Below are positions 17,637-26,810 of a DNA stretch of 64,000 nt, one piece after another. The DNA lies in contig DIUY01000005.1 in the NCBI GenBank assembly GCA_002422395.1, positions 1-64,000 of the forward strand, given 5' to 3'. The stretch is from Methylococcaceae bacterium UBA6146. GTDB lineage: Bacteria; Pseudomonadota; Gammaproteobacteria; Methylococcales; Methylomonadaceae. The notes below the pieces were generated by a model. The model was not told the origin of the DNA, did not search any database, and saw only the letters and a program-made list of their open reading frames with translations. The stretch's first letter is position 1; every line of letters begins with the position of its first letter. Both the position numbers and the translations under genes were made by a program.

Positions 17637-18371
17637 ATGCTTAACCAGAATCTTTGGCAACCTAGTAAATATTTTAATCAAGGCGGTAAGCTTCGGGCCA
17701 GCCGTGACGCTAATGAAGTTGCAATTTCTTCACGGCTAGTTACAGATGCGGTGGCTGATTGTTTTGCACGATTTATCCCTCAATATTGCTCTGGTTTATT
17801 GCTTGATTTAGGTTGCGGAAAAGCCCCCTTATACGGCACATACAAAAACCATATCACTGATGTGGTCTGTGTGGATTGGGTTAATAGTTTTCATGACTTA
17901 TCGTATATCGATATATCGTGTGATTTATCAAAACCGCTGCCATTACCAGACCAACACTTCGATACTATTATCCTTTCTGATGTGTTGGAGCATATCCCCG
18001 CGCCTGAAAACCTGTGGCTGGAAATGGCAAGAATAATAAAGCCGGGTGGTCACTTGCTTGTTAGCGTGCCATTTTATTATTGGCTACATGAAGAGCCCCA
18101 TGACTATTACCGATATACTGAACATGCATTAAAACGTTTTGCAGCATTATCAGGTTTTGAAATTCTTGTTATGGAGCAATATGGCGGTGTGCCGGAAATA
18201 TTGGCCGATATTTTGGCTAAAAATATCATTAATTTTCATTGGCGGTTTGGCCCGCTATTCGCTGATTATATTCAACGGTTAGTTGCTTGGTATGTATCGC
18301 GACGAAAACAATCCGCCAAAAAATCACCCCAGTTTCCTTTGGGTTATTTTTTAGTTGCAAAAAAACGATAA
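17637..18371 (+). CDS. Class I SAM-dependent methyltransferase
   Basis: A 244-residue Methyltransf_11-type protein. Motif I is LLLDLGCGKAPLYG, the acidic residue after strand 2 is in VCVDWV, and the post-motif II sequence is FDTIILSDVLEHIPAPE. I favour ATG 17637 over a GTG at 17628 that overlaps the previous stop; the difference is three residues. It forms a pair with the preceding AT-rich methyltransferase. Similar paired methyltransferases occur in O-antigen and capsule loci, where they modify or cap glycans. The substrate is unknown. Confidence 0.88.
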   Translation: MLNQNLWQPSKYFNQGGKLRASRDANEVAISSRLVTDAVADCFARFIPQYCSGLLLDLGCGKAPLYGTYKNHITDVVCVDWVNSFHDLSYIDISCDLSKPLPLPDQHFDTIILSDVLEHIPAPENLWLEMARIIKPGGHLLVSVPFYYWLHEEPHDYYRYTEHALKRFAALSGFEILVMEQYGGVPEILADILAKNIINFHWRFGPLFADYIQRLVAWYVSRRKQSAKKSPQFPLGYFLVAKKR

Positions 18372-18418
18372 TTGATTTCGGACACCTTTAAAAAGTTATA
18401 TTCCATTGAGCGTAAACC

Positions 18419-18583
18419 ATGATTATTAGCGAGAAAAGGCTCAGAAAACTTTGGATTCCAATTTTAAAGGTCTTTAATAAAAAGCTGGTCATAATAAACA
18501 CTAATTACATGGGTATCGGCAATAGGCTGAAGTTTTTAGCTGCATATCATGTAAATTTCGACATGGCAAAAAATAAACAATGA
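18419..18583 (+). pseudogene. Short frame, possibly the start of a lost glycosyltransferase
   Basis: A 54-codon frame (MIISEKRLRKLWIPI...) ends at a TGA 16 bases before the next glycosyltransferase gene. It contains NYMGIGNRLKFLAAYHV. The GIGNRLK pattern recalls the N-terminal nucleotide-sugar-binding loop of some fucosyltransferase-like proteins. It is too short to be such an enzyme, so it may be a deletion remnant or chance. I cannot assign a function. Confidence 0.3.
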
Positions 18584-18598
18584 ATAAGTGGTAATTGA

Positions 18599-19540
18599 AT
18601 GAAAATTAGTGTGGTCATCCCATGTTTTAGGTCTGGCAATTATGTGCTGGAAGCAGTCGACTCTGTGCTTGACCAAAAAGGTAAGCATAATCTGTTAGAA
18701 GTGATCGTTGTAGATGATCATAATGATGATGTTGAAACGCTAAATGCTTTGAATAAATTAAAAGCTGAATATCCTGATAATGTGAAGGTTTTTCAGAATA
18801 TAGGCGACAGAGGGCCAGGGGCAGCAAGAAATGTCGGCATTGAATATGCGAAAGGTGACTGGATTGCGTTTTTAGATGCCGATGATAAATATTGTGAACA
18901 TGCGCTTGACACAATGAGTAAGGTTTCAGACGAGAATGCTGATTGCGGTTGGGTAGGCGCTGACTTTTCCATATGGTATGACAGCGATGACTCAATGGAA
19001 GGCAGTTTTTTTAAAAACAGACCCATCACTTATAAGATATTGAAAGAGGCTTATCAAAATAACAAGCCCATTTTATTTAAAAAACCAATTAAAGAGTTTA
19101 TAGAAACAGCATTGACCCACACTATTTCAAATATGGTAAAAAAGGAATTGCTTGATAAGGTGGGTGGTTATGATAATTCACTTAGACTGCAACAAGATTA
19201 CAATCTTTATTTAAAGTTAGCCTTGTTATCGGATTTCGTGTTCGTTCCGGAAATTTGTGCGTTTTATCGTCAGCATGAATCGAATTCTACAAAGTCTGAA
19301 TTGAAGACTTTAGAGTGGAGGATCATAGCCATAAAAAAAGTGATGTGGTTGGAAGGATTTAGGGCATATAGGCCGCATTTACATAAAAAAATGTCATCTA
19401 TTTACACAGGTATATCTTACGATTACAGAAAAAATAGACGATTTTTAAAATCAATGCAAAACGCATTGATGGCAATAAAAACGGATTTTTTAAACTATCA
19501 AGCATGGTATTGTCTCTGTGCCTCGATTATTGGTAGGTAG
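18599..19540 (+). CDS. Family 2 glycosyltransferase
   Basis: A 313-residue GT-A fold inverting glycosyltransferase. It starts with the typical MKISVVIPCFRSGNYV. Next come the nucleotide-binding VVDDHNDD, then GPGAARNVGIEYAKGDWIAF and the DADD metal-binding motif (LDADDKY). The acceptor half has GGYDNSLRLQQDYNLYLKL. The ribosome binding site is weak. The gene is AT-rich like the methyltransferase pair before it. It probably extends the glycan repeat unit on its lipid carrier in the cytoplasm. Confidence 0.9.
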   Translation: MKISVVIPCFRSGNYVLEAVDSVLDQKGKHNLLEVIVVDDHNDDVETLNALNKLKAEYPDNVKVFQNIGDRGPGAARNVGIEYAKGDWIAFLDADDKYCEHALDTMSKVSDENADCGWVGADFSIWYDSDDSMEGSFFKNRPITYKILKEAYQNNKPILFKKPIKEFIETALTHTISNMVKKELLDKVGGYDNSLRLQQDYNLYLKLALLSDFVFVPEICAFYRQHESNSTKSELKTLEWRIIAIKKVMWLEGFRAYRPHLHKKMSSIYTGISYDYRKNRRFLKSMQNALMAIKTDFLNYQAWYCLCASIIGR

Positions 19541-19548
19541 TTCAAAAT

Positions 19549-20589
19549 ATGCGTATCGCCATACTATCCTACCCCATGCTATTCCAACGCCAAGGCGGGC
19601 TACAAATTCAAATCAAAGAAACTGTTGCCGCACTCAAGCAATTAGGTGTCCAAGCGGAGTTAATTGATCCGCTGCAAGACCATTTGACTGATTATGAGCT
19701 GGTGCATGTGTTTTCGGCTATTAATGGCAACTATCGTATTGTTGAAGCGGCAAAAGATGCCGGTAAGCCGGTGGTTATTTCACCGCTCGTCCGGCCTGAC
19801 TGGACACGCTTTAGCGGGATGCGGGCGCGATTTTTTGATCGCTTAGTGGGCAAATCGACGGGCTGGCATATCCAGACCACCTATCGGGAAATTGATTATT
19901 GTTTGCAGGCAAGCGATGCCATTGTTGCCTTAGGTGAGATTGAGAGACAATCAATCATAGATGCTTTTTTGATTGCATCGGAAAAAATTAAGGTGATCCC
20001 CAATGGTATTCCGCAGCGCTTTTTTAAAGCCACTCCCCAGTTGTTTGTTGATAAGCACGATATTGCCCCCGGTTTTGTGCTGTGTGTCGCGGCCATTAAC
20101 AGTCATAAAAACCAGCTGGCAGTTGTGGATGCTTTAAAGGACAGCGGGCTAACCGTGGTTCTGATTGGTTCTTGCTTAGCATCATCGCAATCCTACTTGG
20201 CGAAATTATTAACTTATCCGCATGTGATGTATTTGGGTTCATTGGCCTATGATGATCCTTTGCTAGCCTCGGCGTATGCGGCAGCAGGCGTGTTTTGTTT
20301 GCCTAGCCAGAGCGAGGTCATGCCGTTAAGCGTGTTAGAAGCACTGGCTGCGGGTACGCCGGTGGTGATGACAAAAAACCATTGTATGGATGTTAGTAAG
20401 ATGCAGCCCTACGTTAGGGAAATTGAGCCGGATGATTGGGCGGCCATACGGGAAGCGATTTCTGGATTGTTAGCCCATTCAGTGGATGCTGCAAACTGCC
20501 GCTCTAGTGTTGCAGGATTAAGTTGGGGTAATGTCGCGGCAGATCTGGCTATTATTTATCAACAGGTCATTTCCAAACACCCAGTTTGA
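19549..20589 (+). CDS. Family 4 glycosyltransferase
   Basis: A 346-residue GT-B protein. The N-terminus MRIAILSYPMLFQRQGGLQ has the usual glycine-rich loop. In the donor domain KVIPNGIP precedes VLCVAAINSHKNQ. The E-x7-E pair is in PSQSEVMPLSVLEALAAGTPV. The last 23 bases overlap the end of the TPR-protein gene on the other strand. It belongs to the polysaccharide locus; donor and acceptor sugars are unknown. Confidence 0.88.
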   Translation: MRIAILSYPMLFQRQGGLQIQIKETVAALKQLGVQAELIDPLQDHLTDYELVHVFSAINGNYRIVEAAKDAGKPVVISPLVRPDWTRFSGMRARFFDRLVGKSTGWHIQTTYREIDYCLQASDAIVALGEIERQSIIDAFLIASEKIKVIPNGIPQRFFKATPQLFVDKHDIAPGFVLCVAAINSHKNQLAVVDALKDSGLTVVLIGSCLASSQSYLAKLLTYPHVMYLGSLAYDDPLLASAYAAAGVFCLPSQSEVMPLSVLEALAAGTPVVMTKNHCMDVSKMQPYVREIEPDDWAAIREAISGLLAHSVDAANCRSSVAGLSWGNVAADLAIIYQQVISKHPV

Positions 20590-21220
20590 TCAATTGATTT
20601 TTCAATTTAGGCGGGGGTGTGCCATGCTTATAAGCTTTCTTGGCATATTCCAAAGCTTTATCGTATTGTTTTTGCTCAATTAACAGCTGGCTATAGGCGT
20701 ATTCAATTTTGGCGTCGTCCGGTCTGATAATTAGTGCGTTTTGGTAAAATTTAGCCGATTTTTCTAATTCGCCTATTTTTTTTAAGTAGTAGGCGTATAA
20801 GGAAACGCCCACGGCATCAGTTGGGCTAAAGTGGATTGCGCGTTGTAGGTAGCACTCCACGGGAGTCGACAGTGGTTCCTTTTTGGCTAACAATTTATTG
20901 TTGAGCTTAAGTTGGTAACGTATTGCACTAAGCAAGGCGTTGTGATGGTTGGGCACAGCGCGTAGGGTATAGTCGAGGTCACCGGGAATTGAACCTTCCT
21001 GCCCTTTGATGTGATTTATGACATTGGGTGTTAAATGATGTTGTTCAACAATAGGGATATGGGGTTTATCACTTGCTTTGGTGAAATCAAAAGGGCCATA
21101 GCCTTGACCCTTGCCAGCGCAGGCTTGACCTTTTAGGTCAGCCCCTACCCACGGAGCTTGGGCAGCGTAAAGAGGGATAGGCAATAACAATAAGGTCACT
21201 AGCAATAGTTTTTTCATCAA
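20567..21220 (-). CDS. Exported TPR-repeat protein
   Basis: A 217-residue protein with a signal peptide (MMKKLLLVTLLLLPIPLYAAQ, cleavage likely after AQA or YAA). The mature N-terminal domain has no close match I recognise (PHIPIVEQHHLTPNVINHI). The C-terminal half (about 125-200) has two or three tetratricopeptide repeats (VGVSLYAYYLKKIGELEKSA, IEYAYSQLLIEQKQYDKAL). It is the only leftward gene inside a rightward run and overlaps its convergent neighbour. It is probably periplasmic and may scaffold part of the export machinery, by analogy with the TPR proteins of EPS loci. Confidence 0.8.
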   Translation of the reverse strand: MMKKLLLVTLLLLPIPLYAAQAPWVGADLKGQACAGKGQGYGPFDFTKASDKPHIPIVEQHHLTPNVINHIKGQEGSIPGDLDYTLRAVPNHHNALLSAIRYQLKLNNKLLAKKEPLSTPVECYLQRAIHFSPTDAVGVSLYAYYLKKIGELEKSAKFYQNALIIRPDDAKIEYAYSQLLIEQKQYDKALEYAKKAYKHGTPPPKLKNQLIKLGVWK

Positions 21221-21243
21221 TTTTATTTTTGGATTTAGAGGTT

Positions 21244-22308
21244 ATGACAATTGTAAAGTCAGGCGTGGGCGATTTGCCACTTGATTTGGTAAAGCGGCTT
21301 GACGCTTATGATAAGGGCTTTTTCCTTTCTTTTAAATGGTTTGTGAATTTTCACGAGACTGTTGCCAAGCCTATGGGAGTTGACGCTTGCTTTTTCTATC
21401 AAGCGGATGCTAAAGAGCCGATTATTTTTCCGCTGATGTTTACGGTTGAGAATTCCTTAAGAAAGATTAGGAGCTTGGCCAATTATTATTCGCCGATTTA
21501 TGCGGTATTAGGCAGCGATGCGGCTAGCGGCAAATCGGTGGCTGATTTTTTCGCTGGCTTAAAAGCGCATCTACCGACATGGGATGTTATGGAATTGCGG
21601 CCGCTGGCGTATGAGGAGAGTGTTTCTTTGTTAGCGCAACTCAAACAGGCCGGTTTGCCTGCGGTGAGTTTTTTTTGTTTTGGCAATTGGTATTTGGAGC
21701 TTAATGGCCGTTCGTTTAAAGAGTATTTTGCCGGTCTCCCGTCACAACTGAAGAATACTGTCTCCCGTAAAACCAAGAAGTTTTTCCAGCTTGACGGTGC
21801 CCGTGTTGAAATCATCACCTCCGCAGAGGGCTTGGCTGAAGGGTTGGCGGCCTATGAGCGTGTTTATCAGTCCAGCTGGAAGGTTGAAGAGCCTTTCCCT
21901 GACTTTATGCCGGGGCTTATGAAATTGGCGGCATCGGTTGATGGGTTGCGCTTGGGGGTTGCTTATTTGGGCGATAAGGCAATTGCGGCGCAGCTTTGGA
22001 TTGTTGCCGACAACACCGCGTCTATCTTTAAACTGGCCTACGACGAAGACTATAAGCAGCATTCGGCGGGGACTATTTTGACGACAAAATTAATGGAACA
22101 TGTCATTGATGTTGATAAAGTCGGGGTGGTGGATTATTTATGTGGTGACGATGCCTATAAAAAAGACTGGATGTCGCACAGGCGTGAACGCTGGGGAATT
22201 TTGGCCTTTAACCCGGCGACACTTAAAGGATGTGTTGAATATGCTAAAGAGCAGGCAAAATTTTACATAAAACGCTGGTCGGCTTTTTTAAGTAAGGATA
22301 AAGGATAA
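21244..22308 (+). CDS. FemAB-like/GNAT acyltransferase of the polysaccharide locus
   Basis: A 354-residue protein from ATG 21244 (MTIVKSGVGDLPLD), which has an AGAGG site. A TTG at 21229 is in frame but less likely. The central part has the Acetyltransf_6 pattern of FemAB-related proteins (LKNTVSRKTKKFFQLDGARV, then AAQLWIVADNTASIFKLAYD and GTILTTKLMEHVID). Proteins of this kind accompany exosortase A and are thought to acylate or aminoacylate sugars or peptides. It sits directly ahead of the acyl carrier protein gene, a possible donor source. Confidence 0.8.
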   Translation: MTIVKSGVGDLPLDLVKRLDAYDKGFFLSFKWFVNFHETVAKPMGVDACFFYQADAKEPIIFPLMFTVENSLRKIRSLANYYSPIYAVLGSDAASGKSVADFFAGLKAHLPTWDVMELRPLAYEESVSLLAQLKQAGLPAVSFFCFGNWYLELNGRSFKEYFAGLPSQLKNTVSRKTKKFFQLDGARVEIITSAEGLAEGLAAYERVYQSSWKVEEPFPDFMPGLMKLAASVDGLRLGVAYLGDKAIAAQLWIVADNTASIFKLAYDEDYKQHSAGTILTTKLMEHVIDVDKVGVVDYLCGDDAYKKDWMSHRRERWGILAFNPATLKGCVEYAKEQAKFYIKRWSAFLSKDKG

Positions 22309-22310
22309 AA

Positions 22311-22556
22311 ATGATGGTGATGCAACAGATACAAGAGATATTGGGTTCGGTTTTACAGCTTCCTAATGCGAATGCCCTAGTGCAGGATTCCCCTTTGCTT
22401 GGCGCAATCCCCGAATTCGATTCAATGGCGGTCGTGTCGATTATCACGGCATTGGAAGAGCGGTTTGGCTTTGTGGTTGATGATGATGAAATTGATGCGG
22501 CAGCGTTTGAAACGGTCGGCTCGTTAGTCGAATTTGTCGAGCAAAAGTTGGCATAA
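22311..22556 (+). CDS. Acyl carrier protein
   Basis: An 81-residue acyl carrier protein. The 4'-phosphopantetheine attachment serine is in EFDSMAVVSI (DSM replaces the common DSL). Two acidic helices follow (ALEERFGFVVDDDEIDAAAF). It starts three bases after the acyltransferase stop, with repeated AGGATAA ribosome binding sequence, and overlaps the longer reading of the next gene. Together with the acyl ligase and PLP decarboxylase of the same locus it suggests that an acyl or amino-acid-derived unit is made and attached to the polymer. Confidence 0.92.
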   Translation: MMVMQQIQEILGSVLQLPNANALVQDSPLLGAIPEFDSMAVVSIITALEERFGFVVDDDEIDAAAFETVGSLVEFVEQKLA

Positions 22557-22569
22557 CGCGGGCAATATT

Positions 22570-23385
22570 ATGAAGCCGTTATTTATTCCCGCGCCGTCTG
22601 GGCGCTTGTTTGCTGTTTGGTATTTACCGGTTAATCAGGCCATTAGCCGGGCGATAATCCATATCCCCGCCTTTGGCGAAGAAATGAACAAATCCCGGCG
22701 TATGGTTGCCTTGCAAGCACGGGCGTTTGCCGAACAGGGCAGGGCTGTTTTGGTGCTGGATTTGTTCGGTACCGGCGACAGTTCGGGTGATTTCGGCGAG
22801 GCGACTTGGCAACTTTGGTTGCAAGATATTGCGGTGGCGGTTGATTGGTTAAAACAACAAGGCGCACAAAAAATTGACCTGTGGGGGTTAAGGACGGGCG
22901 CGTTGCTGGCCATGGATTTTGCCAGTCTTGGTCGGTGCCCAATCCAGCGCCTTATAGCGTGGCAGCCGGTTTTAAATGGCGAGACGTTCATCACGCAGTT
23001 CTTGCGTTTGCGCGTGGCGGCGGCAATGATGGACAGCAATGCGCCAAGGGAAAAAACAGCGGATCTAAAACGGCAGTTGCAAGAAGGGCAGGGCATTGAA
23101 GTGGCCGGATACTTGTTAAATCCAGAATTGGTTGTGCCGCTTATGGCCTTACGCGCCGAGCAATTGAATTGGCAGTTTATTCATGATATTGCGGTTTTTG
23201 AAGTGGTGTCCAGTGCCGATAGCCCTGCCAGCTTAGGCAATAGCCAATTATTGTTAACATTACAAAAACAGGCGGTCAATGCGTCGTTAGTAACCATTGC
23301 AGGCGATGCGTTTTGGGCTAGCCAAGAAATTAGTGAAGTGCCGGATTTAATCACAGCAACAAGCAATGTAGATCGGGTTAATTAA
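22570..23385 (+). CDS. Alpha/beta hydrolase, exosortase A-associated type 2
   Basis: A 271-residue alpha/beta-hydrolase-fold protein from ATG 22570 (MKPLFIPAPSGRLFAVW). It fits the TIGR03101 family (hydrolase 2 of exosortase A systems). The nucleophile elbow reads GLRTG (22885-22899), with Arg where a catalytic Ser should be. It may therefore be non-catalytic or use other chemistry. The oxyanion-side sequence VLDLFGTGDSSG is kept. The gene lies next to the type 1 hydrolase gene (TAAATG junction), so the two products may form a pair. Confidence 0.85.
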   Translation: MKPLFIPAPSGRLFAVWYLPVNQAISRAIIHIPAFGEEMNKSRRMVALQARAFAEQGRAVLVLDLFGTGDSSGDFGEATWQLWLQDIAVAVDWLKQQGAQKIDLWGLRTGALLAMDFASLGRCPIQRLIAWQPVLNGETFITQFLRLRVAAAMMDSNAPREKTADLKRQLQEGQGIEVAGYLLNPELVVPLMALRAEQLNWQFIHDIAVFEVVSSADSPASLGNSQLLLTLQKQAVNASLVTIAGDAFWASQEISEVPDLITATSNVDRVN

Positions 23386-24261
23386 ATGCACGAAAAAATC
23401 ACCCAAGAAACCCCCGTTGTTTTTGACTGCCAAGGGCGGCAATTGCTGGGCATGATCCACCCTGCCGATGTGTCGGCCACTATCGGTATGGTAATAATCG
23501 TCGGCGGCCCGCAGTATCGGGTCGGCAGCCACCGGCAATTTCTATTATTGGCGCGGCAGTTGGCGGCACAGGGCATTCCCACGCTCCGCTTTGATGTGCG
23601 GGGCATGGGCGACTCGGAAGGCGAGCCCCGTAGTTTCAGCCAGCTTGATGACGATATACGCGCCGCTGTCGATTGCCTTTTGGCGTCATGTCCTGAACTT
23701 ACCGGTGTTGTGCTCTGGGGGCTGTGTGATGGCGCTTCTGCCGCGTTGTTTTATGGTTATCAAGATAGCCGTGTCAAAGGCATGGTGTTGCTGAACCCTT
23801 GGGTGTTCACGGCGCAGGGGGCGGCAAAAACGTATCTTAAACACTATTATCTGCAACGCTTGTTTAGCAAGGATTTATGGGGCAAGGTTTTTGCCCTCAA
23901 ATTCGATTACCGCACTTCATTGGCGTCATTAGTGGGTTTGCTTAAACAGCTGGGGGGTCATCAGGCCGGACAGGCATCAAGCGCAACTGTTGCCAAAGTT
24001 GATGAAGCCATGGCTTTGCCAATACGGATGCGCGAATGCCTAAAGCAATTTGCCCATCCGGTTTTGTTAATTTTAAGTGGCCGCGATCTGACCGCCGAAG
24101 AATTTAAGGAAACCATTAAAAGTGATGCTGGATGGCAAGTTTTGCTGGCTGAAAAACGGGTTTCCCGACACGATTTTGCTGAAGCGGACCATACGTTTTC
24201 TTCGGCGGTTTGGCGGGAACGGGTGATGGGATGGACATCGGCTTGGGTCGGTAGCTTATGA
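23386..24261 (+). CDS. Alpha/beta hydrolase, exosortase A-associated type 1
   Basis: A 291-residue protein fitting TIGR03100 (hydrolase 1 of exosortase A systems). The elbow is GLCDG (23719-23733), so a Cys takes the nucleophile position. Upstream is LRFDVRGMGDSEG. A likely acid is in LILSGRDLTAEE and the His in EADHTFSS, so a Cys-Asp-His triad can be proposed. A thioesterase or acyltransferase role on the acyl carrier protein would fit the context, but this is inference. The last four bases overlap the next gene (ATGA). Confidence 0.87.
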   Translation: MHEKITQETPVVFDCQGRQLLGMIHPADVSATIGMVIIVGGPQYRVGSHRQFLLLARQLAAQGIPTLRFDVRGMGDSEGEPRSFSQLDDDIRAAVDCLLASCPELTGVVLWGLCDGASAALFYGYQDSRVKGMVLLNPWVFTAQGAAKTYLKHYYLQRLFSKDLWGKVFALKFDYRTSLASLVGLLKQLGGHQAGQASSATVAKVDEAMALPIRMRECLKQFAHPVLLILSGRDLTAEEFKETIKSDAGWQVLLAEKRVSRHDFAEADHTFSSAVWRERVMGWTSAWVGSL

Positions 24262-25511
24262 AAAACATATTAATGATTGCTTACCATTTCCCACCCGTCC
24301 GGGTGAGCAGCGGCATACAGCGGACGCTCAAGTTTGCAAACTATCTTCTGGATTATGGTTGGACAGCGCAGGTGCTCACGGTTAACCCTAGGGCTTATGA
24401 GCGGGTAAGTGATGACCAGCTCCATGAGATTCCCGCCGAAGTTGTTGTTAAACGGGCGTTTGCTTTGGACACCGCCAAGCATCTGTCCATTAAAGGCCGT
24501 TATCTTAGTTGGCTGGCGTTGCCTGACCGTTGGATAAGTTGGTGGTTGGGCGGGATGCCAAGCGGTTTGGCGTTAATCCGCCAATATAAGCCAAAAATTA
24601 TCTGGTCTACCTACCCGATTGCTACGGCGCATCTACTGGGTTTAATTTTGCACCGTATGACCGGCATCCCTTGGGTTGCTGATTTTCGCGATTCAATGAC
24701 CGAAGACGGCTACCCCACTGACCCTTCGCAGTGGCGCGTTTTTCGTTGGCTAGAGCGGCAAACGGTAAGGCATTGCACCCGTGCCGTATTTACTACACCT
24801 GGCGCGATCCGTATGTATGCTGAACGTTATCCTGAAATCCCCGCATCGCGTTGGGCGCTGATTGCCAATGGCTACGATGAAGAAAATTTTGTCCGTGCCG
24901 AACAATCAGAAGCTTATCGGCAGGCGTTGGCGGCTAAAAATAACGGGCAAATTGTGTTGTTGCATAGCGGCCTGTTATATCCGTCGGAGCGCGATCCACG
25001 GCAATTTTTTAGGGCGTTGGCAGAGCTAAAACAAAGCGGGCGGGTTGCTGCGGGCCGGTTTAAAGTCATTTTACGGGCAACTGGGCATGATGGATTGCAT
25101 CGGCAGTTGATAGCCGACAATGGTTTGGATGAGTTGGTTTTTCTTGAGCCGAGCATAGCGTATGAGGCGGCATTGGCGGAAATGCTGACAGCCGATGGTT
25201 TGTTGGTGTTTCAGGCCGCTAATTGCAACCATCAGATTCCGGCAAAAATCTATGAGTACCTGCGGGCGCGGCGGCCTATTTTGGCATTGACCGACCCTAA
25301 GGGTGATACGGCTAAGGTGCTGTTGGACGCAGGCTTAACAGGAATTGCGCCATTAGATGACAAGGCCGCGATAGCCGGCAAATTAGCCGAATTTATCGAT
25401 GATTTGCAAAATAATAGAAATTCTATAGCGGATGATAGCTATATTGCCCTGCAATCAAGACAAGCGCGGACCCGGCAGTTGGCTGAGTTGTTGGATAGTA
25501 TGTGTAAGTAA
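24258..25511 (+). CDS. Glycosyltransferase of the exosortase A locus
   Basis: A 417-residue GT-B glycosyltransferase with the MKNILMIAYHFPPVRVSSGI opening seen in a group of exosortase-associated transferases. It has DFRDSMTEDGYP in the acceptor domain and IPAKIYEYLRARRPILAL (the K-x-yEYL motif) in the donor domain. It overlaps the hydrolase stop by four bases, so it is translationally coupled. It is the last rightward gene of the locus, ahead of a palindrome shared with the convergent decarboxylase gene. Confidence 0.87.
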   Translation: MKNILMIAYHFPPVRVSSGIQRTLKFANYLLDYGWTAQVLTVNPRAYERVSDDQLHEIPAEVVVKRAFALDTAKHLSIKGRYLSWLALPDRWISWWLGGMPSGLALIRQYKPKIIWSTYPIATAHLLGLILHRMTGIPWVADFRDSMTEDGYPTDPSQWRVFRWLERQTVRHCTRAVFTTPGAIRMYAERYPEIPASRWALIANGYDEENFVRAEQSEAYRQALAAKNNGQIVLLHSGLLYPSERDPRQFFRALAELKQSGRVAAGRFKVILRATGHDGLHRQLIADNGLDELVFLEPSIAYEAALAEMLTADGLLVFQAANCNHQIPAKIYEYLRARRPILALTDPKGDTAKVLLDAGLTGIAPLDDKAAIAGKLAEFIDDLQNNRNSIADDSYIALQSRQARTRQLAELLDSMCK

Positions 25512-25514
25512 TTT

Positions 25515-25547
25515 AGTTCATCGTAGGGGCGGCCCCTACGATGAACT
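25515..25547. terminator. Perfect 15-bp inverted repeat between convergent genes
   Basis: AGTTCATCGTAGGGG (25515-25529) and its complement (25533-25547) with a CGG loop. It lies in the 63 bases between two convergent genes, where a bidirectional stop is expected. The T runs are short, so it may instead be a REP-type element. Confidence 0.5.
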
Positions 25548-25574
25548 GATGATTATTGTTAGTCCAGCGCTTGC

Positions 25575-26810
25575 TTAAACCAGCAACTCCAGCGCATCCG
25601 GTTGGCTGAGGAATTTAGTGGGGCTGGCGGTGTAGCCATACGCGCCAGATTGGTAAAGCACCACAAAATCGCCGATTTCTGCTTTTGGCAATGCCATCCG
25701 GTCGGCAAGCATATCGAGCGGTGTGCAGAGCGGGCCGACAATGTTGACGGTTTCTAACACAGCGCCATTCATTTTATTGCCGATAGCCGCCGGATAATTT
25801 TTGCGTATGACTTGCCCGAAATTGCCCGATGCGGCAAGGTGATGGTGCAAGCCGCCATTAACAACTAAATAGATTTGCCCGCGCGAGATTTTTTTATCAA
25901 GCACTTGGCAAACATACAGCCCCGCTTCGCCGACCAGATAACGCCCTAATTCAACAATCACCTGCGCTTGTGGGTTGGTCTTGTGGAAATGCCCCATAGA
26001 CTCGGCCAGTGCGTCGCCGACGGCTTGGGTATTTAAACGCGTATCACCTGGAAAATACGGGATGCCGTAGCCCCCGCCGATATTGAGTTTTTTAATCGGG
26101 CTAGGGCAATCCGCAGAGAGCCGCGCAGCTAAAGCGAGGCTTTTTTGTTGGGCGTCAATAATCGCTTCCGCTTTAAGGTTTTGCGAGCCGCTGTAGATGT
26201 GGAAGCCTTGAAAATCCAAGGCCAATATTTTGGTGCGTTTTAAAATTTCCGGCAGTAATTCTTCGTCAATGCCAAATTGCTTGGCGCCGCCGCCCATTTT
26301 CATGCCAGAGGCTTTCAGTTCAAACGCGGGGTTAATCCGCAGTGCAATCCGTGCTTGGATGCCGGACTGTTCGGACAGTTGGGCAATGGTTTCCAGTTCG
26401 TTAGGTGACTCGACATTAATGGTGACGCCCGCCGCAATCGCTTGGGCCAATTCGGCGGGGCGTTTGCCAGGGCCGGCCAGGCTGATATGTTCAGCAGGCA
26501 TGGGGGTGTCGAGGGCGACTTTCATTTCACCAGCGGAAGCCAAATCAAAGCCATCGACTAAGCCTGCGAAATGTTGGACGACGGCGGGCATGGGGTTGGC
26601 TTTTAGTGCGTAGTGGATTTTTAAATCCTGCGGCATTTGTTGGCGCAATTCGGCCACCCGTTGGCTTATAAGTTGCCGGTCATACACATAAAAGGGTGTG
26701 GAACCTGCACGCTGGGCAAGCACGGTTAGCGGTATTCCCCCGATGACTAGGTTGTTGCCGTTAACGGCAAATTGATCCATAGCGGGATGTTGTGGGGCTG
26801 TTTTAGTCAT
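25575..26810 (-). CDS. PLP-dependent decarboxylase, exosortase A-associated
   Basis: A fold-type III (alanine-racemase-like) decarboxylase related to LysA, fitting TIGR03099. The PLP lysine is in KIHYALKANP. The phosphate-binding glycine loop is NIGGGYGIPYF, and the C-terminal CTPLDM corresponds to the dimer-interface Cys-Asp motif. I favour ATG 26810 (MTKTAPQHPAMDQF, 411 residues), which overlaps the end of the ligase gene by eight bases. A longer start at 26834 is possible. The expected product is an amine from an amino acid, probably used by the adjacent ligase and carrier protein. Confidence 0.87.
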   Translation of the reverse strand: MTKTAPQHPAMDQFAVNGNNLVIGGIPLTVLAQRAGSTPFYVYDRQLISQRVAELRQQMPQDLKIHYALKANPMPAVVQHFAGLVDGFDLASAGEMKVALDTPMPAEHISLAGPGKRPAELAQAIAAGVTINVESPNELETIAQLSEQSGIQARIALRINPAFELKASGMKMGGGAKQFGIDEELLPEILKRTKILALDFQGFHIYSGSQNLKAEAIIDAQQKSLALAARLSADCPSPIKKLNIGGGYGIPYFPGDTRLNTQAVGDALAESMGHFHKTNPQAQVIVELGRYLVGEAGLYVCQVLDKKISRGQIYLVVNGGLHHHLAASGNFGQVIRKNYPAAIGNKMNGAVLETVNIVGPLCTPLDMLADRMALPKAEIGDFVVLYQSGAYGYTASPTKFLSQPDALELLV

